Part shown: piece after piece, positions 23,060-33,714 of the stretch | How positions within the stretch are numbered: the first letter of the stretch is position 1 | Layout of the letters: the number at the start of each line of letters is the position of its first letter | From: Chara braunii | Lineage: Eukaryota; Streptophyta; Charophyceae; Charales; Characeae | DNA: 53,339 nt | Reading direction: 5' to 3' | NCBI GenBank assembly: GCA_003427395.1 | Contig: BFEA01000393.1 | Location: 245,067 to 298,405 of the forward strand | Notes under the pieces: model-generated | What the model saw: the letters and a program-made list of their open reading frames with translations, nothing else | Told to the model about the DNA's origin: nothing | Databases searched by the model: none | Position numbers and translations under genes: made by a program

Positions 23060-23150
23060 TTTTAAGCCGTTGGCTTACGCCAACGGTCATCCGTGGTACA
23101 CCCACGAATTGTTGAAATATAGGCCCGAGTTCGAGTCCTGAAGGACTCGA
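23060..23150 (+). repeat. tRNA-like SINE head with B box
   Basis: A 9-bp palindrome (CCGTTGGC/GCCAACGG, 23067-23085) is followed by CCGTGGTACACCCACG and a B-box match GAGTTCGAGTCC (23127-23138). A diverged relative lies at 27429-27485 (CCGTGGGTACACC, GTTGAAATGCAGATCC, GTCGGAATCC). It does not close as a tRNA gene. Confidence 0.45.
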
Positions 23151-23297
23151 GATGTTTTCTCTATTTATGCGTGTCATCCTTGCTCACGGGCCATGCAGCT
23201 TCTTTGCGCGCGGTCAATCTTGGTCGTGCGATCACAGAGATCGCGCAGTCGCAATCGAGCGTGTCATGCTAAAACTCAAACAGGGCAGCTCGACAAA

Positions 23298-23379
23298 GGA
23301 GCTAGCCCAATAACTGGTGAGATTCGATCCCCGTGTCTGCGGGGTGAAAGTCTGGCGTGCTCCTACTGCGCTAGCTCCT
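23298..23379 (-). repeat. tRNA-like SINE head, copy 1
   Basis: On the minus strand GGAGCTAG pairs with CTAGCTCC as an 8-bp acceptor-like stem. There is an A box TAGCGCAGTAGG, an anticodon-loop-like CTTTCAC as in tRNA-Glu(UUC), and a B box GGATCGAATCT. A spacer of about 13 nt between the T arm and acceptor stem argues against a functional tRNA. Related to 43076-43157. Confidence 0.55.
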
Positions 23380-23508
23380 GCTTCTAGTATAGCAAGAGCA
23401 GCCCTTCTATATGAAGGGTTTTTTCCAAATAGGCCCGCCAACTACAGGACCAGGCAGGTTCTACCTGCCTCACCTTGCCAAACAGTCATCACCCCGCCAT
23501 CTAACCGG

Positions 23509-23580
23509 TTGGGGCTTAGCCCGGTAGGCACGGTATTGGTCTGTCGGCCCCCTGGTTCGAAGTCAAACCCGGCGGACCCA
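23509..23580 (+). repeat. tRNA-like SINE head, second family, copy 1
   Basis: TTGGGGCTTAGCCCGGTAGG (A-box-like) is followed by the B box GGTTCGAAGTC at 23554-23564 and then CCCGGCGGACCC and an A run. The same layout recurs at 26973-27050. Confidence 0.5.
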
Positions 23581-23939
23581 AGAAAAAAAAATATAAACTT
23601 CATATTCCTCTCGCGCCGCAGACCCATACCCGGTGCGTCCCTCATTTTAGCCTTGTTAGGCTCTAAATCGCGCGGCTTAGCAGTCGCGCGACATTATTTT
23701 AGGTAGAATATGTCTAGCCTTAACGTTCTCACGTCCGCGTGCCTCTGCGGTTTCAACAAAATGAAGCACTTCCAGTTATTGTTGCTACTCTCGGATGTCA
23801 CAGGCGTTTGAACTAAAGCTCGAAAACTTTTAATCTCTCAGTCACAGGTCAGGTCTGAATAAACTTTTGGCAATGTCAGTCTCATCAGGTTCTTCAATCC
23901 AACGAAAGAGTCGGACAGCATCCGACGTTTAAAATCCCT

Positions 23940-23967
23940 GGCAAATACCCTTATCAGGATATTTGCC
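23940..23967 (+). other. Conserved hairpin H1, copy 1
   Basis: GGCAAATACCC and a matching GGATATTTGCC form a hairpin over TTATCA. The reverse complement of this region, including CACGGTGTCTA beside it, resembles 44096-44144. Confidence 0.55.
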
Positions 23968-24158
23968 TAGACACCGTGACCTCCATATCGGGATTGAATG
24001 CAGTTAGAACGGTTGTGAGAGTTGGCACAACGGGGTAGTTAGTAACAATATTCCTTGGATTTTTTTTTTTTTTTTTTTTCAACTTCTTTTTTAGTTTAAG
24101 TTTGGTTTTCTTTTGGGCCCCGCGGTTAGAGCTTTATAGATTTACGAGAGAGTAAGGG

Positions 24159-24274
24159 CCTCACTGCACTACTCTTGAAATGCACAAAAGTCAAAAATCA
24201 TGTCGCTATATCTTTCCGTGTTCTAGCGGAAGATTTACTCTCGTTTTGTACCTTTCAAGAGTAGTGCAGCGAGG
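24159..24274. mobile_element. 116-bp foldback hairpin enclosing a dispersed motif
   Basis: CCTCACTGCACTACTCTTGA at 24159 is matched by its near reverse complement at 24252-24274. Between the arms lies TTTCCGTGTTCTAGCGGAAG, a copy of the dispersed motif family DM on the complementary strand. It resembles a small MITE or a pre-miRNA-like hairpin. Non-coding. Confidence 0.6.
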
Positions 24275-25600
24275 CGCTAAATCTAGCTCAGAGATCAGGG
24301 AAGCTTCAGCGAGAGACTGCGGATCGCAAAGAGAGATCCCGGTAGAGTTGGATCCGCTCCAGCGCTGGGTCTCCCGCAGAAGACACACAACGGCAAGATG
24401 GAGCATGCGGAAGAACAAGCGCAGAAATGAGGAAAAAAAAAAAAAAAAAAAAAAAAAAACAGGAAGACGATCATGGGATAGCGCATGCAGACAAACTAGA
24501 TAGCGCGTGAGTAAGAAAAGGAAAATGTGGAGGAAGAGTGGAGGAGAAGGAGAGAAAGCTGAAGGGGAAAAGGGCCGATAGGGGAATGAGAAGGGAACAA
24601 AGGTCATCACTAGCTAAGCACTGTGATTGCAAGCGCAGTAGCTAGAGGCGATGAAGGCACGATCGAAACAAGGAAAGAGGAGGTAAAGGAGAAATATCCG
24701 CTTGGAAGTAGCTTGGTTGTGTTCGTGATTCCTGTGTTGTCGCATGAGTTTAAGGAGGGAGAACTTTTGATGCAAACACTCGAGCTTTGAAAGGGAGACG
24801 CAACGGATGTGAAGGTTGCCCTAGGGGTGAAAAGTGAGGGTACCTGTTAACCATTTGTGTCGACACTCGATCGAAAGTAACGAGATAGGTTGCTCTGTGT
24901 TATTCCCTCTTTCTACCAAATATCATTACGATCACAATCCGTATTATTATCCAAATTATAATCATTACTATTTATTACTATTATTATTACTATTATTATT
25001 ATGAATTGCCTCTATATGCACTATTTTGGAGGTACGAGCTAAAGTGGCTATAAATTATTACAGTATCAGGACACGTGGCGACCAGATAGGAGAATGAGTA
25101 TCTGAATGTGGAGCTGAAAAGCGGGATAATTAGTATACATGACCAAGTTGTACTCTCTTGTTTCTAAACTCAGTAAAGAGCATCTAGCATCGAGCCAAGG
25201 GTGAAAGCTACGAATCCTAAGGAAAGAATGGGTTCGTATTCCATTATTGTTCGATCGTTAAGCTTCGAAATAGGAAGGAGGACATGCAGTAATGGTAAGG
25301 GATGGCAAACGAAGAAGTACAGTGGTGGTGCGCAGGTGGAGATGTTGAGCGCACGTAGGGAAAAAAAGAAGGAGAGAAGAAGAAGAAGAAGAATAAGACA
25401 GGAGTCATTTCCTGACGGTCGATAGCTAAGTCTGCAGCGGGTCTCTCTCATAGCCCGGCCCGTTGGAATATTCGCATGCACCTGTCGCATGCCCGTAGTC
25501 TCGTGTACTGCATATCGAGACGGATTTTGCTAAGCGGGGAGCATCGAACCTTGTCAATAATCAACGACGAGGGAATGAGCGAGAGAGAGAAAACAAGTAA
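24275..25600. other. No gene recognised; homopolymer and (ATT)n runs
   Basis: A 24-base A run near 24435 and an ATT/TTA microsatellite near 24960-25005 are present. ORFs here are products of low complexity. Confidence 0.5.
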
Positions 25601-25965
25601 GTCTCCTATCTTTCGCGGCTCGCATCGCGATACTCCCATCGGTTGGATGAGCAAAATCGAATGAATCTACTGCTAGAACATGGAAATATACACTGCATCA
25701 CTCTAGTGTGTATATGTGTGTGTGAGTGAGAGAGAAAGATAGGAAAGAGAAAGCCGGTAAGTTTCCAACTTCGCAGCTAACTTCATGGGACCTCGATCGA
25801 AGAGGAGAAAACAAGATCGAATGAATCTCTCATTACAACATGGAAATATACGTTCCTATGCTTGAGCGTGTGTACACATGTATGGGTATGAGTGTAGGCT
25901 GAAGAACACCAAATGAATCTAACGCAAAGAGTGTGGAAATATACATGCGTATGCATGCGAGTGTG
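25585..25965 (+). repeat. Three tandem copies of dispersed motif DM with GT/GA microsatellites
   Basis: GAATGAATCTACTGCTAGAA (about 25658), a variant near 25820, and AAATGAATCTAACGC near 25912 each precede ATGGAAATATAC or GTGGAAATATAC. Two GTAAGT-bearing segments (AACAAGTAAGTCTCC near 25591 and GCCGGTAAGTTTCC near 25753) lie upstream of the first two copies. The first pair are about 160 bases apart, close to the 167-bp ribozyme unit. No hammerhead core was found in these copies. Confidence 0.65.
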
Positions 25966-26014
25966 CAGGCACGTGTACGTATATGTAACCGGGTGGGCAA
26001 GAGGGAGAGAGCTT

Positions 26015-26245
26015 ACCTGAGCACACACACTCCACACCGACGAATCAAACAAGTTGCTTACCTAGATCGACAGACCCGGGTAAGGTTCAGCGTGACGGAG
26101 ATAGATTGTTGTAGTTACCAATCTTGGGCGAGGAAAATGCCTAGATAATGCGAGATGTCAGCTCGCACTGATTACACCCTTGCCTTTGTACCCACCGCCG
26201 TCGCTCATTCAGAGTGGATAGTTCAGTGAAGTGTCCGGGGAAAGG
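26015..26245 (+). pseudogene. 18S rRNA 3'-region fragment, copy a
   Basis: It aligns by eye with small-subunit rRNA: GACGAATCAAACAAGTTGCT (canonical GATGAATCCAACAAGTCGCT), CCCGGGTAAGG, GATAGATTGTTGTAGTTA, ATGCCTAGATAATGCGAG, GATTACACCCTTGCC, TTTGTACCCACCGCC, GTCGCTC. It is diverged, with small deletions. It begins abruptly at CTGAGC after TTAC, the same break as copy b. On the minus strand that border reads CTCAG|GTAAGC, a splice-donor-like sequence. Confidence 0.8.
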
Positions 26246-26972
26246 AAGGGAGTGTCAAGAAGGAGGAGAAAAGGGGGGGGGGGGGGGGGGGCGCATCAAC
26301 CAAACGGCATCGTAAGGAGAAGCCATCATCACTTGACTTGTTGGAATATACGTTTGTACCCTACGCCATGACTGGTATGTTGCGCATAGTGGTGGTTCGT
26401 TGTCGGTGCGGATACCCTTACAAGGGTACTCGCACTGGGTTTTTGCAGTTGACAGAGAAATGGGTCGATTCAGAATTTACGGAAAGGCTGCGCGGGTTGC
26501 GGGGGCGCGCGAACTAAAGGTTCGACGGCAACGTCTAGGAATAGAGAGTGCGGGGGCGTGGAGGTTTAAGGCGCGCGTGAGTTCCTCTGTTTGATCTTGA
26601 TTGTGAAGCCGACATGGATGCCGGTCGTTTTGTGTTATTATAAATACTATTTATTTTTTATTAAGCCAGGACTTAGGAATACCTTTTTTCCTTTCCTTTT
26701 TATAGTACGATCGACAGCTTAGTAGGCGCGTCCGTGGACCATGGACATGCAGACGACCTATGTCAATCCAGATGATGGGACCTGATGGATGAGACTAAAT
26801 AGAGAGAGTTGGAGCAATGACGAGGGCAACCTAGGATACGACCAGATATGAGTAGCCCCGCGGCACGATTGGTAGGCTGGCATGGCTATCATAGTGGCCG
26901 TGCGTGCAGGCGCAGGCCGCAGAATGACCCAGAGTGCCGCACGGTACCGCTTCATGTTGAGTTTCACACCAG
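26246..26972. other. Poly(G) run; no gene recognised
   Basis: A run of about 20 G's lies at 26271-26291. A TGGAATATACGTTTG piece near 26341 resembles part of motif DM. The 26400-26594 ORF has no domain. Confidence 0.5.
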
Positions 26973-27050
26973 GCTTGGGCTTAGCCCTATAGGTTATGGC
27001 ATTGGGTTGACACTATGGAGGATCGGGGATCGAGGCCGGCGGGCGCCAGC
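26973..27050 (+). repeat. tRNA-like SINE head, second family, copy 2
   Basis: CTTGGGCTTAGCCCTATAGG and a degraded B box GGGATCGAGGCC (27026-27037) with CCGGCGGGCGCC after it parallel 23509-23580. Confidence 0.5.
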
Positions 27051-27428
27051 ACGGGAGCAGCAAAGCGGCATGGAGGAGACCGAGGGGTCGAGGACCTGAC
27101 AGGGTTATCCCCCTCGGTTTTGTTACGAGCGCGGTGGCGAGCCCGATCCGCGGGACTGGTGAGGTGCCAGCAGTCCCGCTAATCCTCGACAATATGGTGT
27201 TTACTTTTTTTTTATCTGTTTCGTTTTTCGTTTTATTAGTTCTAACCCCTTTTTTTTCGCATCCCGTTCTGGGACGCGAGACTGCGGCAGTGTCGTGTGG
27301 GGAGTGTTGTATTCGCAGATTGCCTGGAGCGCCATTACAAACCACGTTCGTGGCTGCGCCGGAGCCGCGCCCCGTTTTGCCTTGGGACGAGGTGTCGTGG
27401 GCGGTACGGGACCTGTGGGCCTAGCTCC

Positions 27429-27485
27429 GTGGGTACACCATTGAGCTGTTGAAATGCAGATCCGTGTCGGAATCCGGATGGTGGA
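27429..27485 (+). repeat. Diverged relative of the 23060-23150 repeat
   Basis: CCGTGGGTACACC, GTTGAAATGCAGATCC and GTCGGAATCC match the order of blocks at 23089-23138. Confidence 0.4.
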
Positions 27486-27620
27486 ACTTTGAGAGTAAGG
27501 TCGGACACCTTGAGTTGCCTAAACCCACCTGGGCTGCGACGTACCACAGAGGCAAGGCCCAGGTTAAGCCCTGCGAAAATACCCACTAAGGAGAGAACTA
27601 CGGCGCAATCAGGGTCCGAG

Positions 27621-27745
27621 GTTGTAATTGCACTTGGGGAAGAAGGGCCGGTAATGCCGCACGTACACGACCTGCGTTTCAGGTTCGGTGGGGTCGCGCG
27701 GGGGTGTGTTACACCCGCAGGGCTGCCGGAAGTGCAATTACAAAC
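27621..27745. repeat. Inverted repeat beside the U6-like sequence
   Basis: GTTGTAATTGCACTT at 27621 pairs with AAGTGCAATTACAAAC at 27730-27745. The same arm sequence type occurs in the hairpin at 51800-51955, so both may belong to one foldback family. Confidence 0.55.
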
Positions 27746-27767
27746 TGCCTTCATGAACGTGTCGAAA

Positions 27768-27841
27768 TCAGCTTCCCGTAAAACTGGAACGATACAGAGA
27801 AGACTAGCATGGCCCCTGCGCAAGGATGACGCGCATAAATC
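27768..27841 (+). pseudogene. U6 spliceosomal snRNA-like sequence
   Basis: The core at 27781-27841 carries AACTGGAACGATACAGAGAA, then GACTAGCATGGCCCCTGCGC, AAGGATGACGCGCATAAATC. These are the ACAGAGA box, the AGC triad and the telestem/ISL region of U6, the catalytic RNA of the spliceosome. Differences from plant U6 include AGACTAGC for AGATTAGC and GACGCGC for GACACGC. The usual 5' stem-loop (GTCCCTTCGGGGAC) is absent, and after AAATC the sequence turns to GGGCGGGG rather than the 3' tail and U run. Missing both ends, it is probably a U6 retro-pseudogene or chimera, though a divergent gene is possible. Confidence 0.75.
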
Positions 27842-27844
27842 AGG

Positions 27845-28520
27845 GCGGGGTCCGAGGGTCGGGCGTCCTTCCGGTTCTTGACACTCACGTGCCGCCAGAC
27901 CGGCACTGCGTGGTATTAAGGAAACGGGGTGACGTCAACGAGGAGGGTCGATGGTGTGAGCAGGAGCGTGTTGGGAATTGAGGAAAGCCTGGTAGGCGAA
28001 GTCTCGGAGCGAAGTCGGAAAAGGAGGATGCTACGAAGGGGTTTTGACGACGAGCGATTCCATTTTCGAGGTTAGTTTTAGTCAAGGATTAGTAGGATTA
28101 GAGATAGGGAGGAAAAGTGGTCGCGGAGCTATGGCGGGAGGTGAGCATGGTGGAAGTGGAAGTTGGGTAGCTCACTTGATTCCTTGCGAAATCGGGCAAG
28201 GGAGGGCTCGATTCTGAGGTTCTGGACCTTTGCGACCCCGAATCCGCGCTTAGAGAGAAGGATGGAGGAGTAGATTAGTAGAAAGAAGAGAAAAGTATGT
28301 GCGAGAGTGTCGAGAAGGAGGGAGATGAAGTGGGTTAGAAACGAAGATCTTGATCGATCAGCGATGGGATTGAGGGGGATGAGGTATGAATCTGAGGTTT
28401 TGGACCATCGCAAATAGGATGGCGGGGTTAGATCGGGAGGTTAGCGGTTAGTTTTTTCAGTTGTGTCAATAAAGGACTGCGCAGTATGTAAGTGAAAAAC
28501 GGACAGGGAGGAAAAATTTT
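27845..28520. other. No gene recognised; local repeat
   Basis: TTCTGAGGTTCTGGACCTTTGCGA near 28214 recurs as TCTGAGGTTTTGGACCATCGCAA near 28391. Otherwise purine-rich and featureless. Confidence 0.45.
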
Positions 28521-28522
28521 CG

Positions 28523-29065
28523 AAATATCTATGTATCTCTCCGCGTTCTTGCGGAAGATTCATTCTCAAATTCCCTCCTTCAATGGCCATCGGCGGCAGT
28601 AAGAGTAGTGACTTTTGTTATCCGCACGAGCGCAGCCATCATTATGATCGACGCAATTGCTCGCCCACGTATCCGCTCTCGTGATAGCGTTGGACTGGGC
28701 GCATCGCCCCTATTAGCCGAAGGCTTTGATCGAATTCGTTTGCAACTGCGCGAAGTGTTGGTGAGGCAAAGAGAGAGAGAGAGAGAAAGGAAGAGGGTTC
28801 GTACCTGAGAACTGGCGATGCGAGGTGAATCGAACAACGGGCTACGGAGCCACTTCGCAGGGCATGTATCTGCCTCTGCTTTAAGCAGGAGAGTCCGTTT
28901 GGAATCCATGTTGATCGTTCTAACGATGGGAGCAGCATGAGGCAGTCGTGACATAGAAAACTTACCGGTGGGACGGGGGAGTCGAGCGAGGATGCAGGGT
29001 CGGGCGGTGCTATATATTTCCATACGTTAACGGCGGATCCATTCGATGTTGCTCATTCGAGTGGT
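28523..29065 (-). repeat. Two DM motif copies with a possible 18S remnant
   Basis: TCTCCGCGTTCTTGCGGAAG at about 28538 and TATTTCCATACGTTAACGGC near 29016 are reverse-orientation DM copies. Near 28804 ACCTGAG is followed by GGTGAATCGAACAACGGGCT, which resembles the 18S GATGAATCCAACAAGTCGCT and starts at the same border as copies a and b, but is too diverged to be sure. On the minus strand CTCAGGTACGAAC and ACCGGTAAGTTTTC look like splice donors. Confidence 0.45.
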
Positions 29066-30140
29066 GAAATTGGTGTGAAGGCATCGAAAGGAAGCCGCAG
29101 TAGCTTACCTGTTGACCGTGGTGGTTGTCTCTCCTTCAAGGCTACAGCAGTCTCGTTCCTCGGATTCTCCTGAGTTGTGGCCTTCTTCTCAGGTGCAACC
29201 GCTCTCACTGCTAGCACACGTCGTAGTTATCAAAGTCTAGATGTAGCTGATCAGGCGTTGGTGGGTGGGAACAAATCTTCATGTGAGTAGTCACTGGGTG
29301 AGTAGGGAGGGGCAGCGGGCTAACGTATCTTCCTACCTCATGTAGAAAGGTCCATTTCAGTTTTGCTCATATGCACGACTCGCAGACTTGGGCGGCCTGA
29401 GGCCCAGCCTGCGGTATTTGAAGGTTGGGCTCTTGGTTGTTGATGTAGGCGGCGGTTGGGATCTGTATCAAACTGGCCGCCTCGCTGCTGGGCGTCCACT
29501 GTTTGTTTCAGCCGCGCTTCCAGCCGCAGCAATTGCTGAGTTGGTCGCGGATTACTACGGGCTACTACAAGCTATTGCAGGTCTATTATTGTGTACCTTG
29601 CTGCTCGACTGATTGTATGTGCCGCTGCTTGCCTCGGTCGCGTTCCCAACAGCGACAAGTGCAGAGCTTGCTACAGGTTGTTCCTCATTGGCTGCCTTGC
29701 TGCTGGGTACGCTGCTGTTCGTTTTCAACTGCACCGTCTATTGTAGCGGTTGATGGAACTTGCTGCGGGCTGCTGCGCTGCCTTGGCCACAACTGTTTGG
29801 GGGGGGGCTGGTTGGCTGCATTCAGGGGAGACAGTAGTGTAGTGTCAAGGAAGGCTGCCGCTGCAGCATGGTGGAACGGTGGCGAAGGGGGGTCACCATT
29901 GTGATTTGGGAATTCGTCAGGGGAGTCTGTTTCGGTAGTTTGACTTCCGATGGGTCAAGCTGCTACTGTTTTCGGTCGCCATTGCGGGGGCCTCAGGCGC
30001 ATCAAGATAACAAAGCCCTCTCCTGCGAGTCTGAGAGCACCCTCCTTGGATCTGAGAGTCTAAAACTTCCTCTTTCTACCCTTCTTACTCTAAGTCTGGT
30101 CCTGATCTAAGGGGAAGGCGGCAGGCGGGATTGCAACCCG
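29066..30140. other. No gene recognised
   Basis: A GC-rich stretch (29380-29880) gives Cys/Leu-rich ORFs without domains. A partial DM-like sequence (TCAGTTTTGCTCAT) lies at about 29356. Confidence 0.45.
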
Positions 30141-30554
30141 TAGGACCACGGCAAGACTCTGTGGGGAGTCTGCCCACCGATTGCGGGAGCTCTGACGGAA
30201 CTCAGGAGGAGTTCTGGAGGCAGGGAACCAACAGGTAATCATTACTTTCCCTTCTATAAATCCAGTTATAACCCCTATTTGTATCTCCCATTGCATCGCT
30301 GGCTGAATATATGAAGTGCAGCCCTATTTTATTTTTGTTTGACTTTCAGGAGACTGAGCCAGATTAAGTAAAAGAATGTTTGTAAAGTTTCAGTTTCAAC
30401 TTTGTTGTTTGTGTGAATTCAGATTGTTGAAAAGATCTGCATCTTGGGAAAGGCAGGATGGAGGGTTGTTGTGCTTGATGGTTGACTGGGTCATTAAGGT
30501 TGGGAGATCCCCATGAGTTTGGGGAGACTCAGTGCTTTGCTTATTTTGGTTTGC

Positions 30555-31445
30555 ATGGAACGTCTAACCCTTCTATAAGTTTAGGGGGTCCGATTGCTCT
30601 GGAGGCTGGGATGTCCCCAATGGCATAAGTTTGGGGAAACCCAGTGCTATGGTCTTGCATGGAGGGTCAGGCTGTTCTGTAAGTTCAGGTGGTCTGACTG
30701 CTCTAACTTGTGAAGGGTCTGATTGTGCCTGATTTTCAGGGACTCGAGGCATTCAATAAGTTTTGGTGCCTTGGGGTTGCTTTGTTTTCACTAGGGTTTA
30801 TCTATTTCTTTGGTTTCTGAACGAGGAGGTCTGGGTTGCTCTTTAAGTTTAGGTGGCTCAGCCTCTTCCTGCTTTTTAATCTGAAGAAGTAATCTTGGCA
30901 AAGGGCAGACCCTTTTGTAAGTTCAGGGGGTCTGACTCGATGCCACACACATGATGATTCAGAGAGAAATGAAAATTGGCAGAGAGTTAGATCCTTCTGT
31001 AAGTTCAGGGGGTCTGGCTCAAAGCCTCGCACATGCTGGAACCCAATGGTTATAACTTGGCTATACTTTACTATGATTCTACTAGGAGCGAGCTAATCAG
31101 ATTGTTCTATAAGTTTAGGTGGTCTGACTATAGCCGTATCACAACTTGAAGAGAGTATAATTAAGAATAAAATTAGTGGTAAACTGGGGCAGACTGAACT
31201 TAAGTTAGTTCAGTCATATGCAGCCTTAGAAGATAAAGGTGAAGACAAGTATATATAACTTGGATACTTTAAACAGTCCAGGGCGACTAGAGTGGTCTAG
31301 TCATGTGCCCAAAGAAGAAAAAAGTAGTTGTGCCCTCTGTTCGTGTATACTTGGCCAAGTCGGAACGCTCTATAAGTTTAGGCATTCTGACTCTAGGCTT
31401 GGCTAAGTTGAACGCGGTCTGTAAGTTCAGGCGGACTGACCTATG
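30555..31445 (+). repeat. Array of about ten short hairpins with a TAAGTTYAG loop
   Basis: TAAGTTYAGG or close forms occur near 30571, 30677, 30845, 30916, 30998, 31109, 31371 and 31420, with weaker ones at 30624 and 30762. Most are flanked by pairing arms: CAGACCC/GGGTCTG near 30904, GTCAGG/GGTCTGAC near 30665, AGTCGGAACGC/GGCATTCTGACT near 31358. The loop is kept while arm sequences change together. Confidence 0.6.
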
Positions 31446-31734
31446 CCTTATGTAAGCTGGGTATAAAGGGTTAAATCATTGAGAGATCATGAACTATTGT
31501 TTGTTCGGGTTGACTTGGGACTGGCGAGAGTACTTACCTCTGTGGTTTGGCCTGCATGTGACTATGTGAGATTACTACTTAGTCTGAGTTTCAGATTGAT
31601 AGGTAGTTGCTTTAGTTGCTCGCCACGTGCTGGAGTCATAGGAGTTAATGTCAATTCCTGCATTTTCTGTAGTAACTTTTTTTCTTAACTTAGATCAATT
31701 CTTGCATTTTCTAGGATTTTTTCTTATACTTGGT

Positions 31735-32300
31735 TTGTATAAATCTTGGCAAGCTGTTTTTCCTACGAGAAGCGCTGCCGAAATTTTTACAAATCCAAGA
31801 AGTTAGTTAAATTTTGACTTGTCAAAAGTTCGGCTTTGTCTTTTCTTATATCTGACTTAGTAAAAATCTGGAAAGTCTCATTTTCTAAAGGGAGTGCTGC
31901 CCAAATTTTCGCTAATTCAGGGAGTTAGACAAAATTGGACTTTGAGAAGTCAGAGTTACTTTCAATTTCTGGACTTAACCTTGTATAAATTTTGGAATAG
32001 CACTTTTCTAAAGGGAGTGTTGCCAAAATTTCTGCAAAACTAAGGAATTGGTTAAGTCTTGTCTAAATTGAATTTAAGTCGTCTTTTGAGTTCATATCTG
32101 ACTTAATGTAAATCTGGGAAGTCCCCCTTTCTAAAGGGAGTGCTACCCAAATTTTTACTAATTCAGGGAGTTAGACAAAATTGGACTTTCCATAATCAAA
32201 GTTTATTTCTGCTTTCATACTTAGACTTATATAAATTCAGGAAAAGCATTTTTCTTACGGGAAGCGCTGCCGAAATTTTCTTAGTTTAAAGGAGATCGAC
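31735..32300 (+). repeat. Array of five larger hairpins, spaced about 120 bp
   Basis: Each unit has a left arm of type AAATYTKGG, a loop with CTAAAGGGAGTG or ACGGGAAGCG, and a right arm of type CCNAAATTT. For example TGTATAAATTTTGG pairs with CCAAAATTTCTGCA (31985-32036), and GTAAATCTGGG with CCCAAATTTTTAC (32107-32157). Units start near 31735, 31860, 31983, 32107 and 32228. Confidence 0.65.
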
Positions 32301-33714
32301 TTTATTTTTGACAGGTGGCGATTTTGATAGTCCACTCTGATTAGGGGAGATTTTACCATACTGCTTAGATGTAGGCTTAGATATAGTTAATTAGGATGAT
32401 TTGGGAAAGATCATGATATGAAGATTGTCCTCCATGAGCTTATAGGTTCAGCCTGGGGCATTGGTCTGTCATGCGTTACAGGCCTTCTTGATCGTCTGAT
32501 TCAAGATCCGGACTAGATTCAGCTTGATCCTTTGAAGAACATCATCTGTTATCACTGATAACTGATCGGTTGCCGATTCGTCGGTCTACGACTCAATTCC
32601 AACTCACCCTTCACACTCAAACTAAAAGGCTTTAGCCCTGGTGATTTCATTGTTTCATTAAGGTTTCACCCGGACTTTTATTGAATGGTCATTTAACAAA
32701 GGTACTGAGTGCTTAATTAAGGTTGGTTGGACAGGAGGTTGGGGCTTGCATGGCTAAAGCGAGGGGTAAGAGTGTCGAAGATGATTGGGATTGACTCCGT
32801 GTAGTGCGTGGGCTGTTGATTTGACTCGTTGATGTGATTGCAGATATGTGCTGTGAATCAAATTTCTGGATTTGGTTGCCTGCGATCACATATATACGAA
32901 TGGTTGTGAGGGACCCCAATGAGACTGTGAGAAGTGATCGTCACATACTTTGCCCATTTATATATATATATATATACTTGGGTGTACTTGGGGTTGAATG
33001 TCTGAATGAGCAAGGGGGCCTCATAATGAGAGTCTACTCAGAGGTTAGGACTGAGAGGCATAGGGAAGGCCCTTCCTTTTATTTGTTTTGCTTCTTGGGG
33101 ATTTTTCTAGTCGGACGTTGGTCTTGGGCCGGGATTCAAGGTCCTTGTCCAGGACATCCCAAGCCCTAGACTCTGCAGGGAAGGAATCTGCCCCCGTGCA
33201 GAGCCTATTTGCCTTGCCTACCAAGACGTTCAGACCAAAGGCCGAAGGTCTCGCGGCGGCTGCACGACTATTCCTTCAGCCGTGCAATGTCGTGAAGGAT
33301 TAGACCCTCACGACGCTTCGAGTCTGACACTTGAGTGTCATAAGCGGTACTCAGACCCAGGAGAGACCGCTTGATTATGGGCACTACATAGTACGCCATC
33401 ATTGCCACTGCTTGCGTACGCTTGCATTGCGAGTCGATATGAGTTGGCCCTGCGCCCGCGCGGTTTTATACTAAATCTCGTGGGCGACGCCTATCCGATT
33501 TCCGCATCAGAAAGTTATGGGATGGCTACTGAGGGGCTAGGAGCATTGCCGCGTTGTTTGTGTTGTGTCGTTTCGTATGTGTGTGTGTGTATATGTTTAT
33601 TTTTGTGTTTGTTGAAATGGTGTGCGCGTGGTATGTGGGATGCGTCCTAGTCGACCAGCGACAAACCGCGTTTGGGACCTCAGCCCCCCAAAATGCCAGT
33701 TCGCGTGCGGGTCC

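Noticed and set aside
23883-23905. Second hammerhead core (CTGATGAG on the minus strand)
   Set aside because: No complementary helix II and no GAAA box follow within range.
28580-29023. 147-codon minus-strand ORF
   Set aside because: It covers DM motif copies, a GA microsatellite and a possible 18S remnant; no domain, and codon choice is dictated by those repeats.
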